Shown: positions 1 to 6,890, counted from the stretch's first letter. The stretch: 9,212 bases of DNA from an uncultured Collinsella sp. (GCA_902494685.1 CABUUE010000051.1:1-9212); one strand, 5' to 3'. Program-made: numbers and translations. The notes: a model not told the origin generated them from the letters alone.

Positions 1-42
1 AAACGCGCACAGAGATAGCTTGTTGAGTTTTGGATCCGTGCG

Positions 43-1146
43 CTAGCTGCGTTTTCGGATCAGGGCAATGTAGAAGCCCTCAAAGTCGCGGCTAGGCGGA
101 ATGGTGAGCGTGCCGGGCAGGCCGTTGGCGATGGCCGATACCTGACCCGCGGCAATGGCCTCAGTCAGGGCGTTGGACTCGATGCGCGGCTCCTCACCAG
201 CTTCCTGGGCGCGGCGTGCTTCACTTTCGCTTGGCGTGCCGTCGAGGGGGATGAGCTCGCAGTCCATATGCTTGTCGAGGGCCTCTTGCAGGGCGTCCTC
301 GTTTTCCTGCGGCAAGATCGAACAAGTCGAATAGACGAGCGTGCCGCCCGGTTTGAGGGCTCCCATGGCGCGGTCCAGAAGTGCTCGCTGCGAGCGGGCG
401 CACTTGCTCAGCAACTGCTCGGTCAGGCCGCGCAGGCTTTTCTCGTTGCCGCTGATGACGGTGCCCGTGCCGGTGCAGGGGGCGTCGAGCAGAATACGGT
501 CAAAGCGGAAGAACTCGTCAAGCTCGCGTGCGTCAATGCGCATGACGGGCACGTTTTTGGCGCCCTGGCGGCCCAAGTTGGCCTCGAGCTTTTCGGCACG
601 GGGAATGCTCATCTCGCAGGCGGTAAGGTGCGCCTGTCCCTGCGTGAGGGCGGCGATCTGCGTCGTCTTGCCGCCAGGGGCTGCGCACATGTCCAGGATG
701 TCCTCGCCTGCCTGGGCGCCCAGGACCAACGGCGGCATCATGGACGACAGGCTCTGCAGATAGATCTTGCCGTCGCGATAGATGTCGAGATCCCACAGAT
801 CGGAAACCTGGGCCTCGGGCAGGATAAAGGCGTCCGGGTACCATGCGACGGGGCGGTGGGCGATGGCAGCTGCGTCGAGCGCGGCGGCGATGTCCTCGGC
901 GGTTGCCTTGAGCGTGTTGGCGCGTAGCGTGACCGGGCGTGTGGCAGCGGCGCCGAAGCCCTCGATCATGAGCTCGGCATCGGTGGGGGCATAGGCGCCG
1001 GCGACCGTGTCGACCATAAAGCGCGGCAGGTCGGCGGCGCAGGGAAGGGCGGCAAGCTGGTCGGAAAGTTCGGTAGCAGCAAACTGCCTGAGCTTGAGCT
1101 CGGGCTTAACCTGCTTTTTTTGCTTACGACGACGCGGCTTGGACAT
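43..1146 (-). CDS. RsmB/NOP family (NOP2/Sun) RNA cytosine-5 methyltransferase
   Basis: Class I SAM-dependent enzyme expected to methylate C5 of a cytosine in rRNA or tRNA in the cytoplasm; the exact target cannot be read from sequence. Of 367 residues, the first 20 are very basic (KPRRRKQKK), suited to RNA contact. The SAM-binding motif I is DMCAAPGGK at 152-160. Motif IV DAPC places one conserved cysteine at 224, and motif VI STCS places the second, normally the nucleophile, at 275. The family ending DFEGFYIALIRK is at 354-365. RsmB of E. coli carries an N-terminal NusB-like domain; this protein is shorter and lacks an obvious one, so it fits the broader RsmF/NOP2-like group. The start is supported by GGAAGG (plus-strand 1155-1160), 8 bases before the ATG. 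It lies downstream of and co-directional with the synthetase gene, separated by the palindromic element. Family assignment is firm; target is unknown. Confidence 0.93.
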   Translation of the reverse strand: MSKPRRRKQKKQVKPELKLRQFAATELSDQLAALPCAADLPRFMVDTVAGAYAPTDAELMIEGFGAAATRPVTLRANTLKATAEDIAAALDAAAIAHRPVAWYPDAFILPEAQVSDLWDLDIYRDGKIYLQSLSSMMPPLVLGAQAGEDILDMCAAPGGKTTQIAALTQGQAHLTACEMSIPRAEKLEANLGRQGAKNVPVMRIDARELDEFFRFDRILLDAPCTGTGTVISGNEKSLRGLTEQLLSKCARSQRALLDRAMGALKPGGTLVYSTCSILPQENEDALQEALDKHMDCELIPLDGTPSESEARRAQEAGEEPRIESNALTEAIAAGQVSAIANGLPGTLTIPPSRDFEGFYIALIRKRS

Positions 1147-1165
1147 CCGTCTTTCCTTCCACCTA

Positions 1166-1283
1166 AATGATTATTCTGGGACGGGGATTAAAAAATCATT
1201 TAATCCCCGTCCCAGAAAGACTACTTTGCGGCGCCCGGGAATGATTTTTTAATCCCCGTCCCAGAATAATCATTCCCGGGCGC
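1166..1283. repeat. Compound palindromic repeat: three arms sharing one core
   Basis: Bases 1166-1200 (arm A) and 1240-1274 (arm C) form a perfect 35-bp inverted repeat separated by 39 bases. The core of A (TTCTGGGACGGGGATTAAA, 1174-1192) is also perfectly complementary to arm B at 1199-1217, giving a 19-bp stem with a 6-base loop. B is repeated directly in C at 1248-1266, 49 bases later. Arm C is itself framed by a 16-bp inverted repeat (1231-1246 with 1268-1283, GCGCCCGGGAATGATT). In the minus-strand transcript of the synthetase-methyltransferase pair, A can pair with B or with C but not both. The element ends 5 bases before the GGAAGG ribosome-binding site of the methyltransferase. No U-tract follows the stems, so it is not a standard rho-independent terminator. 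It may be a dispersed REP-like repeat, an mRNA-stability structure or a cis-regulator; the sequence alone does not decide. Confidence 0.9.
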
Positions 1284-1294
1284 GTTGCGGTTGC

Positions 1295-3445
1295 CTAGTA
1301 CTGGCTCTCGTGCTTGCTGAAGAAGTCGAAGCGCGGGGGCAGCGGCTTCACGCGGTGCTCGCCGGGCTTCTCGCCCAGGCTCTCCACAAACTCGTCCGTG
1401 GAGGCAAAGATGTTGTCCCAGCTAAAGAAGGCGACCGGATCGACGTCGAAGTACTCGCAGATGAGCTCGCAGCCGGCCGGGACGATGCCGTGCATCAGGA
1501 CGGTCGCCACGCGCAGCTCGGTAAAGGCGTCGATGAGGGCCTGCGTCATCGCGGCGTTTGCCTCGTTACCCTCGAGCTTGTTGGCGGCCTTGGAGGCATC
1601 GCTCCAGCGCTTGTTGGCGGCGCGCAGGTAGTCGTCGCACACGGCGAGCGCGCGGTGCGTCTCGAACTTGTACATGGCCTGCTCAAAGGCAAGGGCGGCC
1701 TGCTCGGCAGCCTCGACCACGGCGGCAGAGGCAGCGCCGGCCGGAATACAACCGTTGCGATAGGGGCTCTCGTCGCCCTCCTTGACGGCGACGCCGTAGA
1801 AGCAGCTGCGGGCCAGGCGGTTGAACACGCCGGTCAGCAGCGCGCTCTCCTTAAGGGCCGGATCGATGACGCGCTTGTCGTCGCAGGCGCGCACCTCGTT
1901 GCCGTCCTTGTCCTTGCCGGTCACACGCGTGTCGTATGCCTTAGGGCTAAAGCTTACCGGCTTCTCGGACAGGCCGAGCGACAGCCAATGCGCGCGCATC
2001 TGCTCGCAGGTGTAGTGGTTGAGCAGGTCGTCTGCCGGCGGGGGAGGCGTCTGCGAGGACGAGCTGGCCTTTTTGCCCATGTAGAGCAGGTGGTAGCAGG
2101 CGCTGACAGTGCTCTGCGTGAGGTCCCAGCCCAGGGCCTCCCACATGGCGGTCTGCGCGATGCAGTAGAAATAGATGTTGTCCTGACCGATGAACTGGTA
2201 AATCTGAGCGTCGTCAGAGCACCACCAGTCGCGCCAGTCGAGCGAGCTGTGCTGGTAGGTGGGCGCGGGGACCTGCGTGGAATCGGCGGCGGGCTCGCCC
2301 ATGAGGGCGGCATCCTGGGCGGCGACGCCCTCGGTCACGCCGGCGGCCTTGGCATCGCGTGCAAGCACGGTGCGGGTGTAGCTGATGGGCGCCCACAGGC
2401 TCTCGGGCCAGCACCAGCAGGTGACGTCGTTCACGCCGTCGACCTCGGGCACCGGAACGCCCCAGTCGATGTTGCCGGTGATGCGGAAGGGCACGAGTGC
2501 CTTGCCGCTGCGGAAGCGCACGCCGCCGTTGGCGAGCACCGCGTGGGCGTCGTCGCGCTCCTTCCAGCTGGGGAAGGTGACGGTAAAGCTGCTCTTGTTG
2601 CCCTCGGGCTCCAGCACGGTGTGCTCAGGAAGCTGATCCTCGACGGCATCGAAGGCCTCGCGGAACTTGTTCTGAATATAGAGCTGCGCCGGCAGCAGCC
2701 ACTCCTCCATGGTCTTGGAGACCACGGAGCGAACCTGCGGGTTTTGGGCGAGCTTGGCGGTATAGGTCTTCATAAAGTCGAGGTAGGCCGGCAGGTCGAA
2801 GTAGAGGTTGTCTACCGGGCGCAGCTCGGGCACCTCGCCGGTGAGCTGGCTCTTGGGCGCGATGAGCTCCTCGGGCTCAAACTGGTGACCCAGGTCGCAC
2901 TCGTCGGCATAAGCCTTCTCGGACTTGCAGCCCTGGATGGGGCAGCGGCCGATCACCTGGCGGCCGTTGAGGAACGTGCCGGCCTTGGCATCGTAGAACT
3001 GCAGCGTGGAGCGCTTGGAGATGGTGCCCTGCTCGTACAGGCGCTTGATAATCTCGGCGGTTACCTCGTTGTGAATCTGCGCAGCCGGCTCAAGGCCCGA
3101 GCCGCCGTAGATGTCGCAGCTGATGTTGTAGTTGTTGAGGGTCGCTGCTTGGCGGGAGTGGTTGGACTCGACGTACTCGCTAATGGACTTGTCGTAGCCC
3201 TCGTTCTCCTTGAGCTTGCGGTAGCTCTCCATGATGGGCGAGCCGTAGCAGTCGGTGCCCGAGGTGAAGATGACGTTCTCGCGGCCCAGACGGTCGCGCA
3301 GGAAGCGGGCGAAGAAGTCGGCAGGGACAAAGACGCCGCCAACGTGGCCAAAGTGAAGGCCCTTGTTGCCATAGGGCTCGCCGGCGGTAACGATGGCGCG
3401 GCGAGGCCAGCTGGGACGGTCGTTCATGGAGTATTTGGATGCCAT
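1295..3445 (-). CDS. metG: Methionyl-tRNA synthetase-like class I tRNA ligase (divergent)
   Basis: Expected to activate methionine with ATP and charge tRNA-Met, but several signature motifs are altered. I chose the ATG at 3445 (716 residues, MASKYSMN) because AAGGAG lies 4 bases upstream; the frame extends 31 codons further to 3538, but that extension is low-complexity and basic. MetRS features: PYGNKGLHFGH at 24-34 holds the HIGH-type motif; a zinc-knuckle-like set C168, C173, C183, H187 is in the connective insert; NIDWGVPVP at 325-333; an alpha-helical anticodon-binding domain with NRLAR at 542-546 and ALAVCDDYLRAANKRW at 599-614. Oddities: the usual TDEHG is TDCYG (64-68), the KMSKS loop is KKASSSS followed by QTPPPP (458-470), and the FHxxxWPA stretch is FYCIAQTA (426-433). 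No C-terminal tRNA-binding (Trbp) domain is present. It may be the lineage's only MetRS or a paralogue with changed activity. Confidence 0.82.
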   Translation of the reverse strand: MASKYSMNDRPSWPRRAIVTAGEPYGNKGLHFGHVGGVFVPADFFARFLRDRLGRENVIFTSGTDCYGSPIMESYRKLKENEGYDKSISEYVESNHSRQAATLNNYNISCDIYGGSGLEPAAQIHNEVTAEIIKRLYEQGTISKRSTLQFYDAKAGTFLNGRQVIGRCPIQGCKSEKAYADECDLGHQFEPEELIAPKSQLTGEVPELRPVDNLYFDLPAYLDFMKTYTAKLAQNPQVRSVVSKTMEEWLLPAQLYIQNKFREAFDAVEDQLPEHTVLEPEGNKSSFTVTFPSWKERDDAHAVLANGGVRFRSGKALVPFRITGNIDWGVPVPEVDGVNDVTCWCWPESLWAPISYTRTVLARDAKAAGVTEGVAAQDAALMGEPAADSTQVPAPTYQHSSLDWRDWWCSDDAQIYQFIGQDNIYFYCIAQTAMWEALGWDLTQSTVSACYHLLYMGKKASSSSQTPPPPADDLLNHYTCEQMRAHWLSLGLSEKPVSFSPKAYDTRVTGKDKDGNEVRACDDKRVIDPALKESALLTGVFNRLARSCFYGVAVKEGDESPYRNGCIPAGAASAAVVEAAEQAALAFEQAMYKFETHRALAVCDDYLRAANKRWSDASKAANKLEGNEANAAMTQALIDAFTELRVATVLMHGIVPAGCELICEYFDVDPVAFFSWDNIFASTDEFVESLGEKPGEHRVKPLPPRFDFFSKHESQY

Positions 3446-3577
3446 GGGACTCCTTCGCATATGTTGAGAACGCAGTCGGGCGTGGGGCTCGGCGGCGCGG
3501 TGGTCAATTCGTGCATATCGTTCGACATTATCGCACATGCGGACGGGTACGTGGCAGGGGCGCTATCCTAAGATGCT
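3446..3577. promoter_or_regulatory. Divergent intergenic region, promoters not resolved
   Basis: This 132-bp gap separates the minus-strand synthetase from the plus-strand membrane-protein gene and should hold both promoters. On the minus strand GATAAT (plus 3527-3532) resembles a -10 box, but no good -35 lies at 17-18 bp. On the plus strand TATCCT (3564-3569) sits only 8 bases before the ATG at 3578. No convincing operator dyad was found. The minus-strand ribosome-binding site AAGGAG lies at plus 3450-3455. Confidence 0.3.
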
Positions 3578-4144
3578 ATGAATGAGATTTCCAACATACA
3601 TGCGTTTGAAGACGAGGATTTTCTGCACGCTTGCTTCGTGTGGGGGATGGTCGTAGTCGGCGTGTTTGCCGTGTGCCTAGTGCCGGTGTTTATGCTGCTG
3701 GGCGGGCCTGCAGACTTGGATGCGGCTGACGCGGGCGGCTGGATGGCTGTCGTGGGCTGGATAGTCGGCTTGGCTGCGATCTCAATGACGTCGTTCGCCG
3801 TGCACGAGCTGGTGCACGCGGTGTTCTTTAAGCTGCTGGCGCCTGCGGGCGCGAAGGTGACCTTTGGGGCGAATCGCGAGACGGCGATGATCTATGCCTG
3901 CGCCGAAGGCGTTGTGTATTCGCACCGGCGGTACATGGCGGTTTGCCTGGCGCCGACGGTTGTTGTGACGACAACGCTTGCCCTGGGGTTTGCGTTTTCG
4001 GGCTATCCGCTGCTGTGCTATCTGGCTGCCGGCTTGCATTTGTCGGGCTGTGTAGGCGACTGGTATTACGTGCGGACCATTTTGCGCGACCGCCGCATTG
4101 TCGCCTGCGAGGATACGTCCTTTGGCGTGCGCTTTTTTGGGTGA
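3578..4144 (+). CDS. Small membrane zincin-like protein (DUF3267 type)
   Basis: An integral membrane protein of 188 residues with a putative zinc-metalloprotease motif; substrate unknown. Hydrophobic segments lie at about 18-42, 55-75, 117-141 and 143-160. HELVH (76-80) follows the second segment, as in intramembrane or membrane-bound zincins, and SGCVGDWYY (156-164) offers Asp161 as a plausible third metal ligand; that role is inference from the DUF3267/site-2-protease-like layout. A TAA stop lies in frame at 3569-3571, so the ATG at 3578 is the first start available. There is no recognisable Shine-Dalgarno sequence before it, and a TATCCT -10-like box ends 9 bases upstream, so leaderless translation is possible. 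A later start at Met24 would remove part of the first membrane segment and seems less likely. The TGA stop shares its A with the AGGAG ribosome-binding site of queH, so the two genes probably form an operon with coupled translation. Confidence 0.75.
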   Translation: MNEISNIHAFEDEDFLHACFVWGMVVVGVFAVCLVPVFMLLGGPADLDAADAGGWMAVVGWIVGLAAISMTSFAVHELVHAVFFKLLAPAGAKVTFGANRETAMIYACAEGVVYSHRRYMAVCLAPTVVVTTTLALGFAFSGYPLLCYLAAGLHLSGCVGDWYYVRTILRDRRIVACEDTSFGVRFFG

Positions 4145-4154
4145 GGAGATGTCG

Positions 4155-4730
4155 ATGAAGTCGTTGTTGCTGCATGCGTGCTGTGCACCATGCTCGCTTG
4201 AGCCGGTTCGCCTGCTGCGCGAGGAGGGGTTTGAGCCCACGATTTGCTGGACCAACCCCAATATTCAACCGCGCGATGAATGGCAGCGCCGCTTGGACGA
4301 GCTGCGCCGGTGGTGTGCCGATGGCGACATCGAGCTCATCGAGGCAGGGGAGGACCGCGATCGCTGGGAGACCGGCGTGGCACCGCTGGGTGCCGATCGG
4401 CCCCGTCGCTGTCGTGCGTGCTATGCCCTGCGCTTGGCTGAGGCGTGCCGCGTGGCCCAGGAGCGTGGGTTTGAGTTTGTGGGTACGACGCTCGCCGTCT
4501 CGCCGTATCAGTTGTTCGAAACCTGCAATGATGTGTTGGAGCGTCTGGCTGCCGCCCGCGGTCTCACTCCGGTGATTCGCGATTTTCGTCCGTATTACCC
4601 CGAGGCGACACGCCGTTCGCGCGAGCTGGGCATGTATCGGCAGAACTACTGTGGTTGCCGCTTCTCGGCTGTCGAGGCGGCCATGGACCGCGCCCGCATC
4701 CGCGACGAGCGCAAAGCCGCCAAAAAGTAG
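4155..4730 (+). CDS. queH: Epoxyqueuosine reductase QueH
   Basis: Catalyses the last step of queuosine synthesis, reducing epoxyqueuosine to queuosine at the wobble base of tRNAs with GUN anticodons; QueH is the iron-sulfur enzyme unrelated to cobalamin-dependent QueG. The 191-residue protein has the QueH signature cysteines: HACCAPCS at 7-14 (Cys9, Cys10, Cys13), CRACY at 86-90 (Cys86, Cys89) and YCGC at 165-168. In characterised QueH the CC pair and the CxxC pair hold the [4Fe-4S] cluster. GTTLAVSPYQ (110-119) and the PYYPEATRRSRELGMYRQNYCGC stretch (146-168) are also typical. I chose ATG 4155 because AGGAG (4144-4148) lies 6 bases upstream; the ATG at 4149 touches that site, and the in-frame ATG at 4098 lies inside the upstream gene. 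No clear terminator was found in the 60 bases before the convergent regulator gene; only a weak 6-bp GACTTT/AAAGTC pair (4745-4750, 4782-4787) is present. Confidence 0.93.
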   Translation: MKSLLLHACCAPCSLEPVRLLREEGFEPTICWTNPNIQPRDEWQRRLDELRRWCADGDIELIEAGEDRDRWETGVAPLGADRPRRCRACYALRLAEACRVAQERGFEFVGTTLAVSPYQLFETCNDVLERLAAARGLTPVIRDFRPYYPEATRRSRELGMYRQNYCGCRFSAVEAAMDRARIRDERKAAKK

Positions 4731-4790
4731 TTCATTTGGGCTGGGACTTTGAGCTGTCTGTGCGGTACGGTCGTTTTTGGGAAAGTCGAT

Positions 4791-5447
4791 TTAATTAAGC
4801 GTGTGATCGTGGCTCGCTTGATACCAAACGACGACTCCTATGATTCTAATCCTCCGTTTGTTAAACATCAGATCCGGACTTGCTGTTGCATATGAATGGG
4901 ACGACAGCACAATCATGTCGTTTCCTTCTGCAAATCGCCTAATTACCGGTGTTTTACCGTCTGCGAGCGCCAATACAGCACAGCCGTTCCAAGGCTTTGC
5001 GGTGGTATCGACAAGTAGTAAGCTGCCGGGAGGGTAAATGCGGGACATTTCGTCGCCTTTGATTTTAACGAAAACGCTATGTGGATGACGTTTGGCTACG
5101 TCTACAGGTGCGCAAGCATTTTGTTGGCCGTGCGTGATGCGGCGCTTTTGCGATTCGATATCGATGACGGGAAATGCACCCTCCATTTCGTGGATAGCAG
5201 GGTCTTCGTCGGTGACGATTCTTTTATTTGCGAGCTTTACGGCCAAACCGTTTTCCTCGCCAACAAGTTCATCGCGGGTGCAACCGAAGAGCGCTTGTAA
5301 CTTTTCAATATAGCGCTCACGGGGGGCATACCGACTTTTTTCCCAACGACAAACGGTCTCTTTAGATACCCCCAACATCTCTGCAAGTTGCGCCTGACCA
5401 AGATGCTCCATGGTGCGGAGTTTACGAATATTTGCCCCGAAGCCCAT
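4791..5447 (-). CDS. XRE-family repressor with S24/LexA-like C-terminal domain, catalytic residues replaced
   Basis: A cytoplasmic DNA-binding regulator of 218 residues. The N-terminal helix-turn-helix is at about 5-60, with QAQLAEMLGVSKETVCRWEKS (18-38) as the recognition unit. The C-terminal S24 fold runs from about 115: SVFVKIKGDEM (124-134), PPGSLLLVD (139-147) and TPVIRRF (166-172). In LexA/CI-type proteins the serine nucleophile sits in GDSM-like and the lysine in VKR-like motifs; here they read GDEM (Glu133) and IRR (Arg170), so self-cleavage is unlikely. The C-terminal domain may serve for dimerisation or ligand sensing instead. ATG 5447 is preferred over the one at 5480 because the protein then begins directly at the HTH domain; GAGAGG lies 10 bases upstream. 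The deiminase-family gene ends 2 bases before this start, so both are surely on one transcript. The likely target is the control region at 6701-6953; that is inferred from position. Confidence 0.88.
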   Translation of the reverse strand: MGFGANIRKLRTMEHLGQAQLAEMLGVSKETVCRWEKSRYAPRERYIEKLQALFGCTRDELVGEENGLAVKLANKRIVTDEDPAIHEMEGAFPVIDIESQKRRITHGQQNACAPVDVAKRHPHSVFVKIKGDEMSRIYPPGSLLLVDTTAKPWNGCAVLALADGKTPVIRRFAEGNDMIVLSSHSYATASPDLMFNKRRIRIIGVVVWYQASHDHTLN

Positions 5448-5449
5448 GG

Positions 5450-6700
5450 CTATAGATCCTCTCGCCACAGAGGGAGGCATAGACAGTTTGTGCCACCATA
5501 GCCTTTGGTGAGCTCGTCAATGGATAGCGGGAATAATTCCATTCCTGCTTTCTCAAGCGCTTCGTTGGTCCAAACGTTTTCTTCATATACGCATAGTTTT
5601 CCTGGCGAGAGCGCAAGGATAGACGTTGCGTTGTTCCGGCGTTCTCTTTCGTAGGCGGTTTGATTCCCGCCTCCGCAGTCAATTACTTTTATTGGTTCGC
5701 AACAGGCTGCAGAGAGTATTTCCGGAATCGTGCGATCGATAGGAGTGATCGTAAGGCCCTTTCCGGATCGTTTTAGTTGAATGCTGTATGCATCAACGGC
5801 ATTGCATATCTCACGATCGATGAGGAACGCGTCGTGATCAATTCTACTTATGAACGTATCGAGGTGGATACGCAGCCCGTCAGAGGGGACTCGAATCGCA
5901 ATTAGCTCGGTGGTTTGGAATTTATTTGAGGTCAGGAGCTCTTTGGCAAGTGACTCGACGGCGGCGGGTTCAGTTCGGTCAGAGATTCCAACTAATATTG
6001 TCTTAGCACTGATAACAATAATGTCTCCGCCTTCGATATGGTAGCTACTCCTGTTCAAATCACATACTGGAGTTTCTCCCATGATCTTGTGGTGGGTGAA
6101 TATCTGCCGGTATAAGGCGACCTCACGATCACGCTCAGGCCAATACATATGATTTAAGATGATGCCGTCTCCGACTACCACAGCGGGATCACGAGTGAAA
6201 AAAAGCGTGTTGAGGGGATTGACCAAGAGCGAGGCGGGATCAAATTGCTCGTGCACGAGCGCCCGTAGTGTTTCCGACTGGTTTGAACATAGCTCAGTGT
6301 CTCCAAAGCGAATGCCGTTAAGTACTATATTCACCAATTCCTGGGTGTTCTTAGCGTTCTCAAACAACTGGGTTATTGTCTCGAGGAACTCTCTGCCTGT
6401 TGCCCCGCTGCAACGGAGGTAGTCATCAATAAAATATTTAAGTGATTGGGGCTCAGTTTCAAGTGAGTCTTCGAGAAGGTCCCTAATTTCAATGGTTTCT
6501 ACGCCATGCTTCTCAAGCAATTGAACCATGGAATCGTGCTCATACATTGCTTTGTCGAGGTCAAAACGACCGCTCCATTTTCGCAGGGAGAAAACTTGGC
6601 TGAAGTCGGCATCAGGGTAGTTTTGTGTTTCAGCTCCTGGTCGATGGACAAGTACGGCTTTTAAATGACCGATTTCATTTGTTATGTGTATGCCTTGCAT
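5450..6700 (-). CDS. arcA: Arginine deiminase family protein, divergent copy 1
   Basis: Cytoplasmic guanidine-modifying enzyme expected to hydrolyse arginine to citrulline and ammonia. At 416 residues it has the usual arginine deiminase (ADI) length and the catalytic set: Asp171 in FTRDP, Glu223 in HIEGGD, His279 and Asp281 in IHLDTF, and nucleophile Cys406 in GGTNCLCLP. Substrate-carboxylate arginines appear kept (Arg190 in MYWPERDRE, Arg242 in SDRTE). Differences from common ADIs: the N-terminal FDD...AQxEHD block reads LRKWSGRFDLDKAMYEHD (39-56); the position before FTRDP that is Asn in PMPNLYFTRDP-type enzymes is Thr; the catalytic loop is KGYGGTNC, not RGRGGPRC-like. Substrate preference could therefore be shifted. 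The start has AGGAG (plus 6707-6711) 6 bases upstream. It is the first gene of a two-gene unit with the XRE/S24 regulator and diverges from the transporter. Base composition is lower in G+C than the left half. Confidence 0.87.
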   Translation of the reverse strand: MQGIHITNEIGHLKAVLVHRPGAETQNYPDADFSQVFSLRKWSGRFDLDKAMYEHDSMVQLLEKHGVETIEIRDLLEDSLETEPQSLKYFIDDYLRCSGATGREFLETITQLFENAKNTQELVNIVLNGIRFGDTELCSNQSETLRALVHEQFDPASLLVNPLNTLFFTRDPAVVVGDGIILNHMYWPERDREVALYRQIFTHHKIMGETPVCDLNRSSYHIEGGDIIVISAKTILVGISDRTEPAAVESLAKELLTSNKFQTTELIAIRVPSDGLRIHLDTFISRIDHDAFLIDREICNAVDAYSIQLKRSGKGLTITPIDRTIPEILSAACCEPIKVIDCGGGNQTAYERERRNNATSILALSPGKLCVYEENVWTNEALEKAGMELFPLSIDELTKGYGGTNCLCLPLWREDL

Positions 6701-6784
6701 GTCTGTCTCCTGTCCTGCTGGTTTTTATATAAGGCTAAGGCAGGTTCCTTGTTGTGTTGCGGAAAAGTTAAAAGACGTATGTAA

Positions 6785-6814
6785 TTGACAAATAACATCA
6801 ATTTTAAATATCAG
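6785..6814 (+). promoter_or_regulatory. Candidate sigma-70-type promoter for the transporter operon
   Basis: A perfect -35 hexamer TTGACA (6785-6790) is followed after 18 bp by TATCAG (6809-6814, 4 of 6 to TATAAT). Transcription would start near 6821 and leave a leader of roughly 130 bases before the ATG at 6954. The -10 lies inside the ATCAAT (6797-6802) / ATTGAT (6815-6820) dyad and between two near-identical 10-mers, AATAACATCA (6791-6800) and AATAACGTCA (6822-6831), an arrangement that suits a repressor competing with RNA polymerase. The -35 is clear; the -10 is only moderate. Confidence 0.5.
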
Positions 6815-6868
6815 ATTGATTAATAACGTCACTTTAGCTGCCGTTCATAGGTGAAAAGCGACACGATG

Positions 6869-6890
6869 GCGATGGTTGGCCGACCACCGC
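6869..6890. promoter_or_regulatory. 22-bp imperfect palindrome, possible operator or leader hairpin
   Basis: The half-sites GCGATGGTTGG and CCGACCACCGC meet at the centre and match at 9 of 11 paired positions, with one T-G pair and one A-C mismatch. It lies downstream of the candidate promoter and 63 bases before the transporter start. It could be a repressor roadblock site, or in RNA a stem with a GGCC loop. No U-tract follows, so it is not a rho-independent terminator. Confidence 0.45.

Noticed and set aside
1166..1283. Rho-independent terminator or CRISPR array
   Set aside because: The stems are long but lack a following U-run on the transcribed strand, and there are only two or three core copies in mixed orientation with no uniform spacers.
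3446..3538. A 31-residue N-terminal extension of the synthetase
   Set aside because: The added residues are basic and unlike any MetRS N-terminus, while the ATG at 3445 has AAGGAG at proper spacing.
1310..3571. A 753-codon open frame on the plus strand opposite the synthetase gene
   Set aside because: It mirrors the high-G+C codon pattern of the real gene, has low-complexity Ala/Val/Gly/Leu content, no recognisable motif and no ribosome-binding site. The minus-strand frame carries the class I ligase motifs.
4098..4154. Upstream starts for queH at 4098 and 4149
   Set aside because: The first lies inside the preceding gene and adds residues outside the family pattern; the second directly touches AGGAG, while 4155 has a 6-base spacer.
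4741..4787. Terminator between queH and the regulator, and a link between CTGGGAC at 4741 and the palindrome core
   Set aside because: Only a 6-bp stem with a 31-base loop can be drawn, and a 7-base match to the repeat core is expected by chance.
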